Below, in pieces: positions 20,521 to 31,021 of a stretch of DNA of 64,000 bases. A program made the position numbers and the translations under genes. Position 1 is the first letter of the stretch. Each line of letters starts with the position of its first letter. A model generated the notes under the pieces. The model was not told the origin of the DNA, searched no databases, and saw only the letters and a list, made by a program, of their open reading frames with translations. Source of the stretch: CAWJNF01 sp963844235 (lineage in GTDB: Bacteria > Actinomycetota > Thermoleophilia > Gaiellales > Gaiellaceae); NCBI GenBank assembly GCA_963844235.1, contig CAWJNF010000001.1, positions 728,814 through 792,813 of the forward strand. The letters are read 5' to 3'.

Positions 20521-21824
20521 TTACGCGGCGCGGCTGCGGATATTTTGATGTGAGGAACGAATCGGCGGGGCCGGATTGTGAGCGGGAACGAGCGTGTTTT
20601 CGGTGAATTTGCGAACTACGGGATTATGAATCTCGCCGCGCGCGCGGCGTTGTTTCGCTTCGCGAAACGCAGGGCGGTCCGCGCCAATCGCGGCGCCGCT
20701 GGCGACGCCGACCAGCGAGTCGTTCGGATAGAAGTGGTCGACGTTCTCGGCGGTGATGATCTGATGCCGCGTGAAGACGGCCGGCGGCACGGCCTTTCTC
20801 GACAGGATGTCGAGCGCGAGGCGGACAAGACCCGACGCCGTAACGCTCCGGAAAATACGCGACCGATGCGACGAGCGGCGTCCGCGCCGACCGCAGTTCC
20901 TGCCTGGCGTCTGGCTCGGCGTTCTGGCCGACGACCGCGCACGTCGCCTCGCGTCCGGTTTCCTGGAACGCGCGCACCGCGCCCGAGCGCGCTCGGATCG
21001 TTGGCCGCGCCCACGAGCACGTGGCGCGCCTTCGACATGCGGATGTAGCGGCGTACTTTTTCGAGCGATGCTTTGAACTGCCCGTCGCCGTCGAGCGAGA
21101 TCACCCGCACCGCGTCGCCGAGATGAAGCGTTTCTTTGAGGCCCGCGACGATGCCTTTGCTGCGCGCGCCGACGAGGGCGCCCGCCCGCGCAAGCTCGAG
21201 AATCAGGACCTCGTCGACCTGTCCGTTCCAGCACGTCTGCGCGTACTTGCCCAGATAACGGCCGCCGAGCAACCCGGCCTGATAGTTGTTCGCGCCGAAG
21301 TAGGTCGCGCCCGGATGGGGAATGTCGATCGCGATCAGCGGAATGCCCGCTTCGAGATATTTCGACGCGATGGCCGGCGCGACCGCCTCGTCGGTCTGGA
21401 ACTCGATGACGAGATCGACCTTTTCCTTGATCAGGTGCTGCGCGTTGCGCAGCGCGACCTTCGGTTGATACCGGTTGTCGACGACGATCAGCTCGAGGCG
21501 CTCGCGTTCTGCGGCGCGAAGCAGGCCCGCGTGCACCTCGCGGGGAAACGAGCTGTCCTGCCCCTGCGACGCGTACCCGATGCGAAACCGTTTCCGCGGC
21601 CGGATCACCGCCATGAGGCGGTAGTGCCGCTCGTCGATTTTCTCCACGAACCCGCAGTGATGCAGCGTGTGGAGCAGGCGGAAGCACATGACCTTGCCGA
21701 ACCCGGTTCGCTCGACGACGTCGCGCAGGCGGAGCACTTCTCCCGGCGACTGGAACGCCTGCAGAATCGAGGCGGCATGCACCAGCGACTTGACGAGATA
21801 GCGATCGAGTCCTCTCTCGGGCAT
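20521..21824 (-). CDS. Transcription regulator: IclR-type HTH joined to a periplasmic-binding-protein sugar domain
   Basis: The start ATG is at 21822-21824. Residues 1-75 form a winged helix of IclR type (SLVHAASILQAFQSPGEVLR, then FGKVMCFRLLHTLHHCGFVE). From residue about 80 a LacI/RbsB-like ligand domain follows: FRIGYASQGQDSSFPREVHA, VDLVIEFQTDEAVAPAIASK, GIPLIAIDIPHPGATYFGAN, then GANDPSALG. LacI regulators normally carry a lambda-type HTH, so this pairing is unusual. No signal peptide is present, consistent with a cytosolic regulator sensing a sugar. Two frame breaks near 20985 and 20830 affect the C-terminal third. It is the first gene of the minus-strand run and probably controls it. 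Confidence 0.8.
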
Positions 21825-21843
21825 GGGGTTGAGAGAGGATACT

Positions 21844-21880
21844 AAGGAACGAAAAAGGAAAAACGAAAAAGGAAAACGAA
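21844..21880. repeat. A-rich GAAAAACG repeat array
   Basis: Units GGAACGAAAAA, GGAAAAACGAAAAA and GGAAAACGAA lie upstream of the regulator and of the DUF3500 gene. Related ACGAAA-type units recur at 23619-23657 and around the terminator at 24133-24250, so this unit is shared by three nearby junctions. Confidence 0.55.
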
Positions 21881-21932
21881 TCAGAAGAGCACGGGTAGCA
21901 TAGGCGCCACCGTTTTCCAGAGGGAGTCAACC

Positions 21933-23009
21933 ATGTCAAACCTGCCTCGTCGAGTGCTGTGCTCGTGGTCCTGGTCGCCATTCGGCGCAATCGGCGTAGT
22001 CGGCGTGCTCTGCGGCAGCGCAGCCCCACCGGCGGCCTGACACGATCGCGCGCGGTTGCCGCCGCAGAACGCGTTTCTGGCGACGCTCGACGAAGGCCAG
22101 CGGCGGAAAGCGAACCTCGACTTCAACGAGAAAACGCGGATCGTCTGGTCCAACCTGCCGTCCGGCACCACGATGCAGGTGGGCGCACCGAGCGGAACGG
22201 CCTCAAGCTCGGCGAATATGACGCCGGCGCAGGAAAAGGCCGCGCTGGCGCTCGTCGCCACGGCCCTGAGCCGCGAGGGGTACCAGAAGGCGATGGCAAT
22301 CGTCGATGCCGATCAGGAGCTCGAGGTCGCGCAGCGCCCCGACTCGAAAGCCGGGCGCGCACGATCCGTTCGGCCGCGGCGAGTACTACGTCAGCATTCT
22401 GGGCAAGCCGTCGACGACCGATCCGTGGATGATGCAATTTGGCGGTCATCACCTCGCCATCAACGTGACGATCGCGGGGCGCGCAGAACGTGCTGGCGCC
22501 CACGCACACCGGCGCGCAGCCGGCGAGCTACAGCGTGGACGGAAAGCTCGATCCGGCCGCTGGGCGACGAAAACGATCGCGCGTTCGAGCTCATCAACGC
22601 ACTGAACGCCGAGCAGCAGAAGCAGGCGATCCTCGGCTATGAGGTTCGCAATCTCGTTCTCGGTCCCGGCACCGACGGCAAGACGATCGCGCCGGAGGGT
22701 GTTCGCGCATCGAGCTTCACGCCCGCCCAGCGCACGATGCTGCTCGCGCTCGTCCGCGAGTGGGTCGGCATTCTCGAGGATCAGGCGGCGAACGCCAAGA
22801 TGAAGGAAATCGAGTCGGGCCTGAACGACACCTATTTCGCATGGGCGGGCCCGACGACGAACGGCAAGGGCGCCTATTTCCGCGTGCAGGGGCCGGCCGT
22901 TTTCATCGAGTACGCGCCGCAAGGCGCGGCGGAGAACAACATCGATCACATCCACACCATCTATCGCGAGCCTGCAAACGACTACGCCGCGAGGGCGGCG
23001 CGGCGGTGA
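21933..23009 (+). CDS. DUF3500 domain-containing secreted protein (frame breaks)
   Basis: ATG 21933 is preceded by AGAGGGAG. The N-terminal signal-like stretch changes frame near 22030. The DUF3500 body reads AQNAFLATLDEGQRRKANLD with NEKTRIVWSNLPSG. It continues with GEYYVSILGKPSTTDPWMMQ, FGGHHLAINVTIAG and ENNIDHIHTIYREPANDYA. The repeated His residues (FGGHHLA, DHIHTIYRDP-like) suggest metal binding. The family is of unknown function and usually exported. Breaks lie near 22350 and 22545. The stop TGA overlaps the GTG start of the next gene by 4 nt (GTGA), so the two form an operon. Confidence 0.85.
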
Positions 23010-23665
23010 AAGCGCTCGGAGCTGCCGTTCTTGTCCTGCTTGCGGCATGTGTGGCGAGGTGTCCGGCGCACCAGCTCGACGAATATCTGCAGGCAACCCG
23101 CGTGTCGATCGCGCGCGATCGAGCTCACGCTCGAGATCGACCTGACGCCCGGCGTCAGCAATCGCGCCGGCCATCGTCGAGACGCTCGACGCGAATGCCG
23201 ACAGCATCGATCGCGCCGGCCGAGGCAGGCGCTTACGGCCGGGCGATGTTGTCGGACGTCGTGGTGACCTTCGATGGTCATCCGGTCGGTGATGGCGCTG
23301 ACGCAGCATCGAGATCCCCACGATCGATGAGATGCGCGACGGGATGGGCACGATCCGCCTGCGCGCGGCCGGCGGCGTCGAGGCACGTGCGGGCCGGCAC
23401 CGCCTGGACGTCGTCAACGGCCATCGGCGCGATACGAGCGTGTACATGGTGAACGCGCTGGTGCCCGACGATGGCGGCGTCGATATCGTGTCGCAGTCGC
23501 GCGATGCGCATCAGAGGGAATTCCATGTCGAGGCAACCGTGCGGCCGCGCTGGGCGATGCTGCTTTGGTTTGGCGATGGGCGGGGGAGGCGCGGTGGTGT
23601 TGATGGGGTTAGTGAAGGAGAAAACGAAAGAGACAAACGAAGAACGAAAAATACGAATCGCTTAG
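23006..23665 (+). CDS. Secreted protein with HupE-like N-terminal domain and C-terminal anchor (frame breaks)
   Basis: It starts at GTG 23006. A signal peptide (LGAAVLVLLAACVARCPA) is followed by HQLDEYLQATRVSIARDR and TLEIDLTPGVS, a pattern seen in the extracellular part of HupE/UreJ-like proteins. A beta-rich region follows (MGTIRLRAAGGVEARAGRHR, VYMVNALVPDDGG). In the frame that stops at 23665 the end is hydrophobic (AMGGGGAVVLMGL) then charged, as in a single membrane anchor. The alternative frame stops at 23679. Breaks occur near 23115, 23165, 23300 and 23570. The last 15 codons are in an ACGAAA-type repeat. Function is unknown, though it is coupled to the DUF3500 gene. Confidence 0.6.
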
Positions 23666-23675
23666 GGAGGGCCGT

Positions 23676-24133
23676 ATGAAACATCTGCTGGGAGTGGTAG
23701 TGGCGCTCGTCGCGGTGCCCGCGTACTTGTCTTCGCAGGCGCCCGCGCAGACCAGAACGCCTGTGTCGTCGGTCGTCTTCGTCGACCACGAGAAAGTGGC
23801 GGCGGCGCTGGCAAAGGGCGGTGCGCCTGGTAGCGGCGTCCGACGTGCTCGTGTCGGGCTCTCATCGCGAGAAGCCCGGCCAGGTCGAAGTGCACGACAA
23901 GGAGATGGATGTGATTTACGTCGTGGACGGCACCGCGACGTTCGTGACGGGTGGCAAGATTGTCGGCGCCAAGAACGCGGCCCGATCAGTGGCTCGGCAC
24001 CGACATCACCGGCGGGACGACGCAGAAGCTGGTAAAAGGCGACGTGATCGTCGTCCCCGCCGGCACGCCGCACTGGTTCAAGGAAGTGCCCGGCCCGATC
24101 AGCTACTACGTGGTGAAGGTAGTGAAACCGTAA
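23676..24133 (+). CDS. Secreted single-domain cupin protein (frame breaks)
   Basis: ATG 23676 follows a good ribosome site (AGGGAGG). The signal peptide is LGVVVALVAVPAYLSSQAPA. The cupin barrel is read as DVLVSGSHREKPGQVEVHDK, EMDVIYVVDGTATFVTGGK and, in the second motif, VKGDVIVVPAGTPHWFKEVP. Metal ligands would come from the two His/Glu motifs (EVHDKE and GTPHW). The breaks near 23820 and 23985 each move one frame. It follows the DUF3500 gene pair and is followed by a strong terminator. Substrate and reaction are unknown. Confidence 0.82.
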
Positions 24134-24247
24134 AGTGACAGTAAAAGTAACGAGAAAACGTAAAACGAACAAAAAAAAAGGGCGGGCCTGATTTCAGGCC
24201 CGCCCTTTTTACGTTTGCTCTACTTCGTTTTTCGATCTTCGTTTTCG

Positions 24248-24250
<3 letters not shown>
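24133..24250. terminator. Bidirectional rho-independent terminator nested in a repeat hairpin
   Basis: GGGCGGGCCTG (24180-24190) pairs with CAGGCCCGCCC (24195-24205), flanked by nine A and five T, so it can stop transcription of both convergent genes. Outside it, GTAACGAGAAAACGTAAAACG (left, from 24147) faces ACGTTTGCTCTACTTCG and TTCGTTTTCGTTAC (right, to 24250). This is a second, degenerate repeat hairpin of the ACGAAA type that encloses the terminator. The right end contains the stop codon of the radical SAM gene (24248-24250). Confidence 0.85.
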
Positions 24251-26336
<2,086 letters not shown>

Positions 26337-26431
26337 GACGGTATGTTACCGACAAATCAGCCACTTACGGGCGTTTTTGGGCTGTTTGGGCACTGGATGA
26401 CCTGAGCGGGCCAACGGCGCACCCGAAAGGA

Positions 26432-26564
26432 CAACGCCGAGGCGCCGTGGCGCCGAGGCCAGGCAGGGAAAACCATGTTGTTCTCATCCGATCTCGGCGT
26501 CCCCGCGCCCCGGCGTTGATAACCCGTCCCCCGTTTCGTCGGCGTTCGGGCGTCCCGGCGTTGA
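26432..26564. repeat. GGCGCCG-type hairpin plus third arm
   Basis: Left arm 26432-26458 (CAACGCCGAGGCGCCGTGG and on) faces 26492-26518 (CTCGGCGTCCCCGCGCCCC, then GGCGTTG). A third, similar arm lies at 26537-26564. It occupies the 254-bp divergent gap between the radical SAM gene and the flavoprotein gene. No convincing promoter was seen in the gap. Confidence 0.65.
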
Positions 26565-26590
26565 AGATCAGTATGGCAAACTAGGCGGCA

Positions 26591-27623
26591 ATGCAGATTC
26601 GGGATATCACGATCATCGGCGCCGGACCCGCGGGACTTGCCGCGGCGATCGCCGCGAAGCAGGCCGGGCTCGATTACTCGATCCTCGAGAAGGGCGTCCT
26701 CGTCAATTCCATCTACGGGTTTCCGGTCAACATGGTCTTCTTCACCACGCCGGAGCTGCTCGAGATTGGCGGGCTGCCGCTCGTCTCGCCCTTTGAAAAA
26801 CCGACGCGCCTCGAAGCGCTGCGCTACTACCGCCGCGTCGTCGACACCTACGAGCTGGCAATCGAGTTCGGCGAGCAGGTCGTCGACGTGAAGCCCGGCT
26901 CGACGCCGGGCGGTCCAGCGAGGCAGGCTCAGGGAGGTCTTCGATATCGAGACGCGTTCGGAGACAGGCGTCCGGCGCATTCGCCACAGCCGCAACGTGA
27001 TCTTCGCGATCGGCTATTTCGATCATCCAAACGTCATCGGCGTGCCAGGCGAGACTCTGCCGCACGTGTCCCACTACTACAACGAGTCGCACGGTTTCTA
27101 TCGGAAGAACGTCGTCATCGTCGGTGGCGGAAACTCGGCGGCAGAAACCGCGCTCGAGCTCTATCGTTCCGGCTCAAACGTCACGCTCGTGCATCGCCAC
27201 CCGCAGTTGAAACCGAGCATCAAATATTGGGTGCGCCCGGACATCGAGAACCGCATCAAGGAAGGATCGGTCAAGGGGCTCTTCAATACACAGGTGGTCG
27301 AGATCCAGCCGACGCAGGTGATCGTCGAACGGGATGGGGCAAAGGAGTCCATTCCAGCGGATGCCGTGTTCCTGTTGACCGGTTACCATCCCGACTGCGA
27401 CTTGTATCGCCGCGCGGGCATACGGCTGCATCGCGAGACGATGTCGCCGGAGTTCAATCCGGAGACGTTCGAGACGAACGTGCCCGGCATTTTTCTGGCA
27501 GGCGGCGCGATTTGCGGCAAGGACACGTCGAACATCTTCATCGAGAACGGCCGCTTCCACGGCGAGGCGATCATCAAGACCATCGCGGCCCGCCGGGCTT
27601 CGCGCGGCGCCGTAGCTCGCTAG
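26591..27623 (+). CDS. YpdA-like NAD(P)H flavoprotein disulfide reductase (one frame break)
   Basis: This is a flavoprotein of about 344 residues. The FAD motif is IIGAGPAGLAAAIAAKQAG at residues 8-26. The YpdA-specific segment is GVLVNSIYGFPVNMVFFTTP. The NAD(P)H motif is VVIVGGGNSAAETALELYRS, and the C-terminal FAD contact is GIFLAGGAICGKDTSNIFIE. It lacks the CXXC of thioredoxin reductase, as expected for YpdA (bacillithiol disulfide reductase, Bdr). One indel near 26905 separates the two halves. Whether this organism makes bacillithiol cannot be seen here. It is divergent from the Tes-like gene. Confidence 0.85.
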
Positions 27624-27708
27624 AGCGCCGAGAGCGACGCATGACCAGGGAGCTCGAGGGTTCCGGGCAGAGAGCAGGCTCCGAAGCGTCCAGATCCATC
27701 CGCCGTCG

Positions 27709-28314
27709 GTGCGCGCGGAGACGATTAACGTCATAAAAGCGGCGTTGGCGATCGTGTTGATGGTGGCGGCATATATTTTCCGTCCGTCGTTTGCCCCCCA
27801 ATCACCCAATCTCCAGTCACGCCAATCGCCATACGGCCTGCTGCCGTATCAGCAGCTGATCCGGGACGCACCCCCGAACGAGCAGCGCGTATTCCGGGAG
27901 CTGCAGGAAGGTCTCCTCGAAGCCGAGCGCATCCGTGCGCAGACCGGCCGCTGGCCCGACATCGCGACACTCGAGGCCCAGGGCATCCCGCCGTTCGCGC
28001 GCGATCCGACGCAGAAGATCGCGTACACGTGGACGTCGGTGCGGCAGGACTGGGCGACCAATTACCTAGGTGTGCCGTCTGATCCATCGCAGCGCGCATG
28101 GGTGCTGGTCATCCTCGAACCGGAGCCAGGGATGCCGCCCGATCCCGCTCCCAATGACGAGACGCATCACAGGCTTACAGACGGCACTACGCTGCACGTG
28201 TCGATCTGGAACATGCCCGAGGAAAAGCGCCGCAGCGGCTTCGCCGCGCTGAGGCTGCCGCAGAACGATGGATGGACCAACTGGCTGGTGGGGCAAAATG
28301 GCCAACTGCAATGA
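27709..28314 (+). CDS. Membrane-anchored protein next to a metal ABC transporter
   Basis: It starts at GTG 27709 and encodes 201 residues. An N-terminal membrane anchor (VIKAALAIVLMVAAYIF) is followed by a soluble domain: LPYQQLIRDAPPNEQRVFRE, RAQTGRWPDIATLEAQGIPP and a beta-rich end (LTDGTTLHVSIWNMPEEKR). The PPF..DPTQK region recalls DUF6162-type proteins found beside zinc transporters, but this match is from memory and weak. Residues about 29-42 (PQSPNLQSRQSPYG) are encoded by a heptamer array. It is 138 bp upstream of the substrate-binding protein and probably part of its operon. Confidence 0.6.
   Translation: MRAETINVIKAALAIVLMVAAYIFRPSFAPQSPNLQSRQSPYGLLPYQQLIRDAPPNEQRVFRELQEGLLEAERIRAQTGRWPDIATLEAQGIPPFARDPTQKIAYTWTSVRQDWATNYLGVPSDPSQRAWVLVILEPEPGMPPDPAPNDETHHRLTDGTTLHVSIWNMPEEKRRSGFAALRLPQNDGWTNWLVGQNGQLQ
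27795..27836. repeat. Heptamer array inside a coding sequence
   Basis: The units CCCCCCA, ATCACCC, AATCTCC, AGTCACG, CCAATCG and CCATACG run through the gene for the membrane-anchored protein just after its anchor. They encode a Pro/Ser/Gln-rich linker in frame. Confidence 0.6.
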
Positions 28315-28324
28315 CGTTCGCCGT

Positions 28325-28458
28325 CTCAACGCGAAGACACGAAGACGCCAAGAACAGGCAAACGCCGCGACGCGGGGCGCCGGGGATTCGCAGAAAAGAT
28401 GCATTTCTCTGCGGGCTGCGTAAGTGGGCTCTGCGTCGCCCGTGCCTCTGCGTTGAAG
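28325..28458. repeat. CTCTGCG-type hairpin overlapping a start codon
   Basis: Left arm 28325-28360 (CTCAACGCGAAGACACGAAG then ACGCC) is complementary in pattern to right arm 28430-28458 (CTCTGCGTCGCCCGTGCCTC then TGCGTTGAAG). The right arm contains the probable TTG start (28453) of the metal-binding protein. Confidence 0.6.
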
Positions 28459-29331
28459 ACAGTCGTTTTTGGCTTCTGCTTTTTGCTTGCCACAGCGGCT
28501 CAGGCGCAGACGGCGAAGCCTGCTGCGCCGCTCAAGATCGGCGTCACGCTGCATCCGTACTACTCGTGGACGGCCAACGTCGTCGGCAATCTGCCCGGTT
28601 ATGAGGTGCGGCCCCTGCTGCCGGGTGATATTGACGCCGGCGACTATCAGCCACGGCCGCAGGACATCAAGCGGCTGGCGGATCTCGACGTCGTCATCGT
28701 GAACGGCATCGGACACGACGATTTCATCTTTCCGATGCTGAAAGCGTCCGGCAATGCGCGGGCGGTGATCGTGCGGGTGAACGCGGAGACCCCGATGATT
28801 CGGGCCAGCCGCGGCAGCGGTGTGAACTCGCACACATTCATTTCGTTCTCGAACGCGATCCAGCAGAGCTACGCGATTCAACGCGCGCTGGCCGGGTTGC
28901 GTCCGCAGGATGCGCCGGCGCTCCAGCAGAACGCCGCCGAATACGCACGGCGGCTTCGCGCTGTCAAAGCGAAGGCGGCTTCGCAGCTCGCGGACGCCAG
29001 GATTACGCGCGTGGCGACCGTCCACGACGGATACGGCTACCTGCTGCAGGAATTCGGTCTCGAAGTCGGCGGTGTCGTCCAGCCGGCGCACGGCCTCACT
29101 CCCTCAGCGGGCGAGCTGCGCGACATGGTGGCGCTGTTGAAGCGCGAGAAAATTACCGTCGTGTTCACCGAGGCGGCATTCCCCGAGCCGCTGCTGAAGG
29201 TGCTTCGCGACGAAGCCGGCGTGAGCGTCTACATCATCAGCCACATCGCGTCAGGGCCGTTTACCGCCGACAAGTTCGAGCGCGAGATGCAGGCGAACGC
29301 AGACACGATGATTCGCGCACTGGCGAAGTAA
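28453..29331 (+). CDS. Metal (Zn/Mn) ABC transporter substrate-binding protein, ZnuA-like
   Basis: The product is about 292 residues from TTG 28453. An upstream GTG or ATG would add repeat-encoded residues before the signal peptide (VVFGFCFLLATAAQAQ). The periplasmic fold (cluster A-I) has metal-ligand positions in TLHPYYSW, NGIGHDDF and SGVNSHTFIS, plus the acidic GVVFTEAAFPEP-like segment. The long His-rich loop of typical ZnuA is absent. It would deliver zinc or manganese to the ATPase and permease that follow. The ATPase begins 18 bp downstream. No Zur or MntR box could be confirmed. Confidence 0.9.
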   Translation: MKTVVFGFCFLLATAAQAQTAKPAAPLKIGVTLHPYYSWTANVVGNLPGYEVRPLLPGDIDAGDYQPRPQDIKRLADLDVVIVNGIGHDDFIFPMLKASGNARAVIVRVNAETPMIRASRGSGVNSHTFISFSNAIQQSYAIQRALAGLRPQDAPALQQNAAEYARRLRAVKAKAASQLADARITRVATVHDGYGYLLQEFGLEVGGVVQPAHGLTPSAGELRDMVALLKREKITVVFTEAAFPEPLLKVLRDEAGVSVYIISHIASGPFTADKFEREMQANADTMIRALAK

Positions 29332-29349
29332 CGGAAAGAGCGAGAAGTC

Positions 29350-30046
29350 GTGGAAAACAGGAGACCAGGACTGTTCAAAGATCCGTTGCTCGAGATCTCG
29401 GGTCTCACGCTCCGTCCGGCGCGCGAGACACTGCTGGCGAATTTTTCTCTGAGCGTCGAACGGGGCACGCTGCACGCGATCGTTGGCCCGAACGGCGCGG
29501 GGAAAACCACGCTGCTGTCGGCGATCCTGGGGCTCGTGCCGTTCGACGGGCGGATTTCCGTCCAATGGACGGGCCGCGGCCGTATCGCCTACGTGCCACA
29601 GCAATTTCAGGTCGATCGCACCCTCCCGATCACGACCGCCGACTTTCTCGCGCTCTCGCGGCAGCGGCGTCCGGTATGTCTCGGAGTGACGAGCGCGACG
29701 CGGAAGCGGATTTCGCTCTTGCTCGACCGAGTGGGGCTCGCAGGGTTCGAGAATCGCGCGATGTCCGTGTTGTCCGGCGGCGAGTTGCGGCGCGTGCTGC
29801 TTGCCAATGCGCTCGACCCGCTGCCCGAGCTGCTGATTCTGGACGAGCCCGAGAGCGGGCTCGACGAAGCCGCCGGCCGTTGGCTCGACGACACGCTGCG
29901 GTCGTTAAAAGGGGAGATCACGGTGCTGATGGTGTCGCACGACTCCGAACGGGTCCGGCGTATTGCTGATCGCGTGACCCACCTTCGCGCAACTGACGCC
30001 CATCGCTTCGATGGGCAGGCGAGCCTTCCAACCCCACGAACCCGTG
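29350..30046 (+). CDS. Metal ABC transporter ATP-binding protein
   Basis: It starts at GTG 29350. The ATPase domain (residues 10-222) has Walker A GPNGAGKTT, Q-loop VPQQFQ, signature LSGGELRR, Walker B LLILDEPESGLD and H-loop VSHDSE. The frame stays open to 30912, far past the domain. The translated tail is Arg/Ala-rich and overlaps the whole permease gene, so the native stop has probably been lost to an indel near 30010. The end given here is the permease start, not a seen stop. It energises uptake by the neighbouring permease. Confidence 0.85.
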
Positions 30047-30868
30047 ATGGACTTCTTCGAGTACCCGTTTCTCGTACGCGGCTTCATCTGCGTCGTGCTG
30101 CTCGCGCCGCTGCTCGGCGGCCTCAGCCACCTGGTTGTCGCACGGCGGATGGCATTTTTCAGCGCCGCGCTTGGACAGGCGGCGATCACGGGCGTGTGCG
30201 TGGGATTACTGGTCGGCGAGCCCCTCAACGCACCCTACGGCGGTATGTTCGGCTTCTCGCTGCTGTCCTCGCTTGCGATGGTGTATGCCAAGCGGCGCTC
30301 GCGCCTTCCGAACGACACGCTCATCGGGGTGTTTCTCGCGCTTACTCTCGGGCTCGGCTTGTGCCTGCTGGTCGCGGTGACGCGAGTGTTCAACGTCCAC
30401 CAGGTGGAGGCGATTCTCTTCGGCAGCCTGCTCACCGTCACGGATACGGATCTGGTCCTGCTTGGCGCCGCCACCGTGGGCGTGGCCTACCTCGTGTTCC
30501 GTCAGTACAACGATCTCCTGCTCGACAGCCTGAGCCCTCAACTCGCTACGGCGCGCGGGATCAATTCTGCGTTCCTCGAATACGGGTTCGCGCTCGTGCT
30601 GACGATCGCGATTCTGGTGAGCTTGAAAATGATCGGCGCGCTGCTGGTCGAAGCGCTGATTATCGTCCCTGCCGCCGCCGCGCGAAATATCGCCACCGGG
30701 ACGCGGTCGTATCTGGTGTGGAGCGTGATTGTGGCGTTCGCCGCGGGGGCCGGGGGGCTGCTGATTTCTATGCGCGTCCTGGTGCCTACAGGTGGCGCCG
30801 TTGTCCTTGCGGCGAGTGTGATTTTCTTCGTGACGCTTGCCATGGGTGCACTGCGCCGGCACGCCTGA
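30047..30868 (+). CDS. Metal ABC transporter permease, ZnuB/MntB-like
   Basis: This 273-residue inner-membrane protein starts at ATG 30047. It has eight or nine hydrophobic segments (FICVVLLAPLLGGLSHLVVA, GFSLLSSLAMVYAKRR, LIGVFLALTLGLGLCLLVAV and others). The coupling region SLKMIGALLVEALIIVPAAA is the ABC-3 family hallmark. It pairs with the ATPase and substrate-binding protein upstream to import Zn or Mn. No downstream member of the operon is seen. Confidence 0.9.
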   Translation: MDFFEYPFLVRGFICVVLLAPLLGGLSHLVVARRMAFFSAALGQAAITGVCVGLLVGEPLNAPYGGMFGFSLLSSLAMVYAKRRSRLPNDTLIGVFLALTLGLGLCLLVAVTRVFNVHQVEAILFGSLLTVTDTDLVLLGAATVGVAYLVFRQYNDLLLDSLSPQLATARGINSAFLEYGFALVLTIAILVSLKMIGALLVEALIIVPAAAARNIATGTRSYLVWSVIVAFAAGAGGLLISMRVLVPTGGAVVLAASVIFFVTLAMGALRRHA

Positions 30869-31021
30869 TTCCGCTCGACATCGATCCGGCTCATCATTGC
30901 GATAAGCCCTGACGAAATTGATTCGTTCGCCTCAGCGCCTCTGAGTCGAGACAGCCAAGTCCTGGCGTTGCGTCGTGGCGTCGTTGCGGTGATGTACGGT
31001 AGTGTCCGGATTGCGCCGGAG
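30869..31021. other. Convergent intergenic region with degenerate repeats
   Basis: This is the 153-bp gap between the permease and the minus-strand LON-domain gene. Bases 30958-31000 hold TGGCGT/CGTTGCG-like units (CCTGGCGTTGCGTCGTGGCG), similar to the repeats at 26537 and 28430. No gene or clear terminator is seen. Confidence 0.45.

Noticed and set aside
29350..30912. A single 520-residue ABC ATPase-permease fusion
   Set aside because: The frame is open, but after residue about 222 it is Arg/Ala-rich and reads the permease gene out of frame. The real permease is in another frame from 30047.
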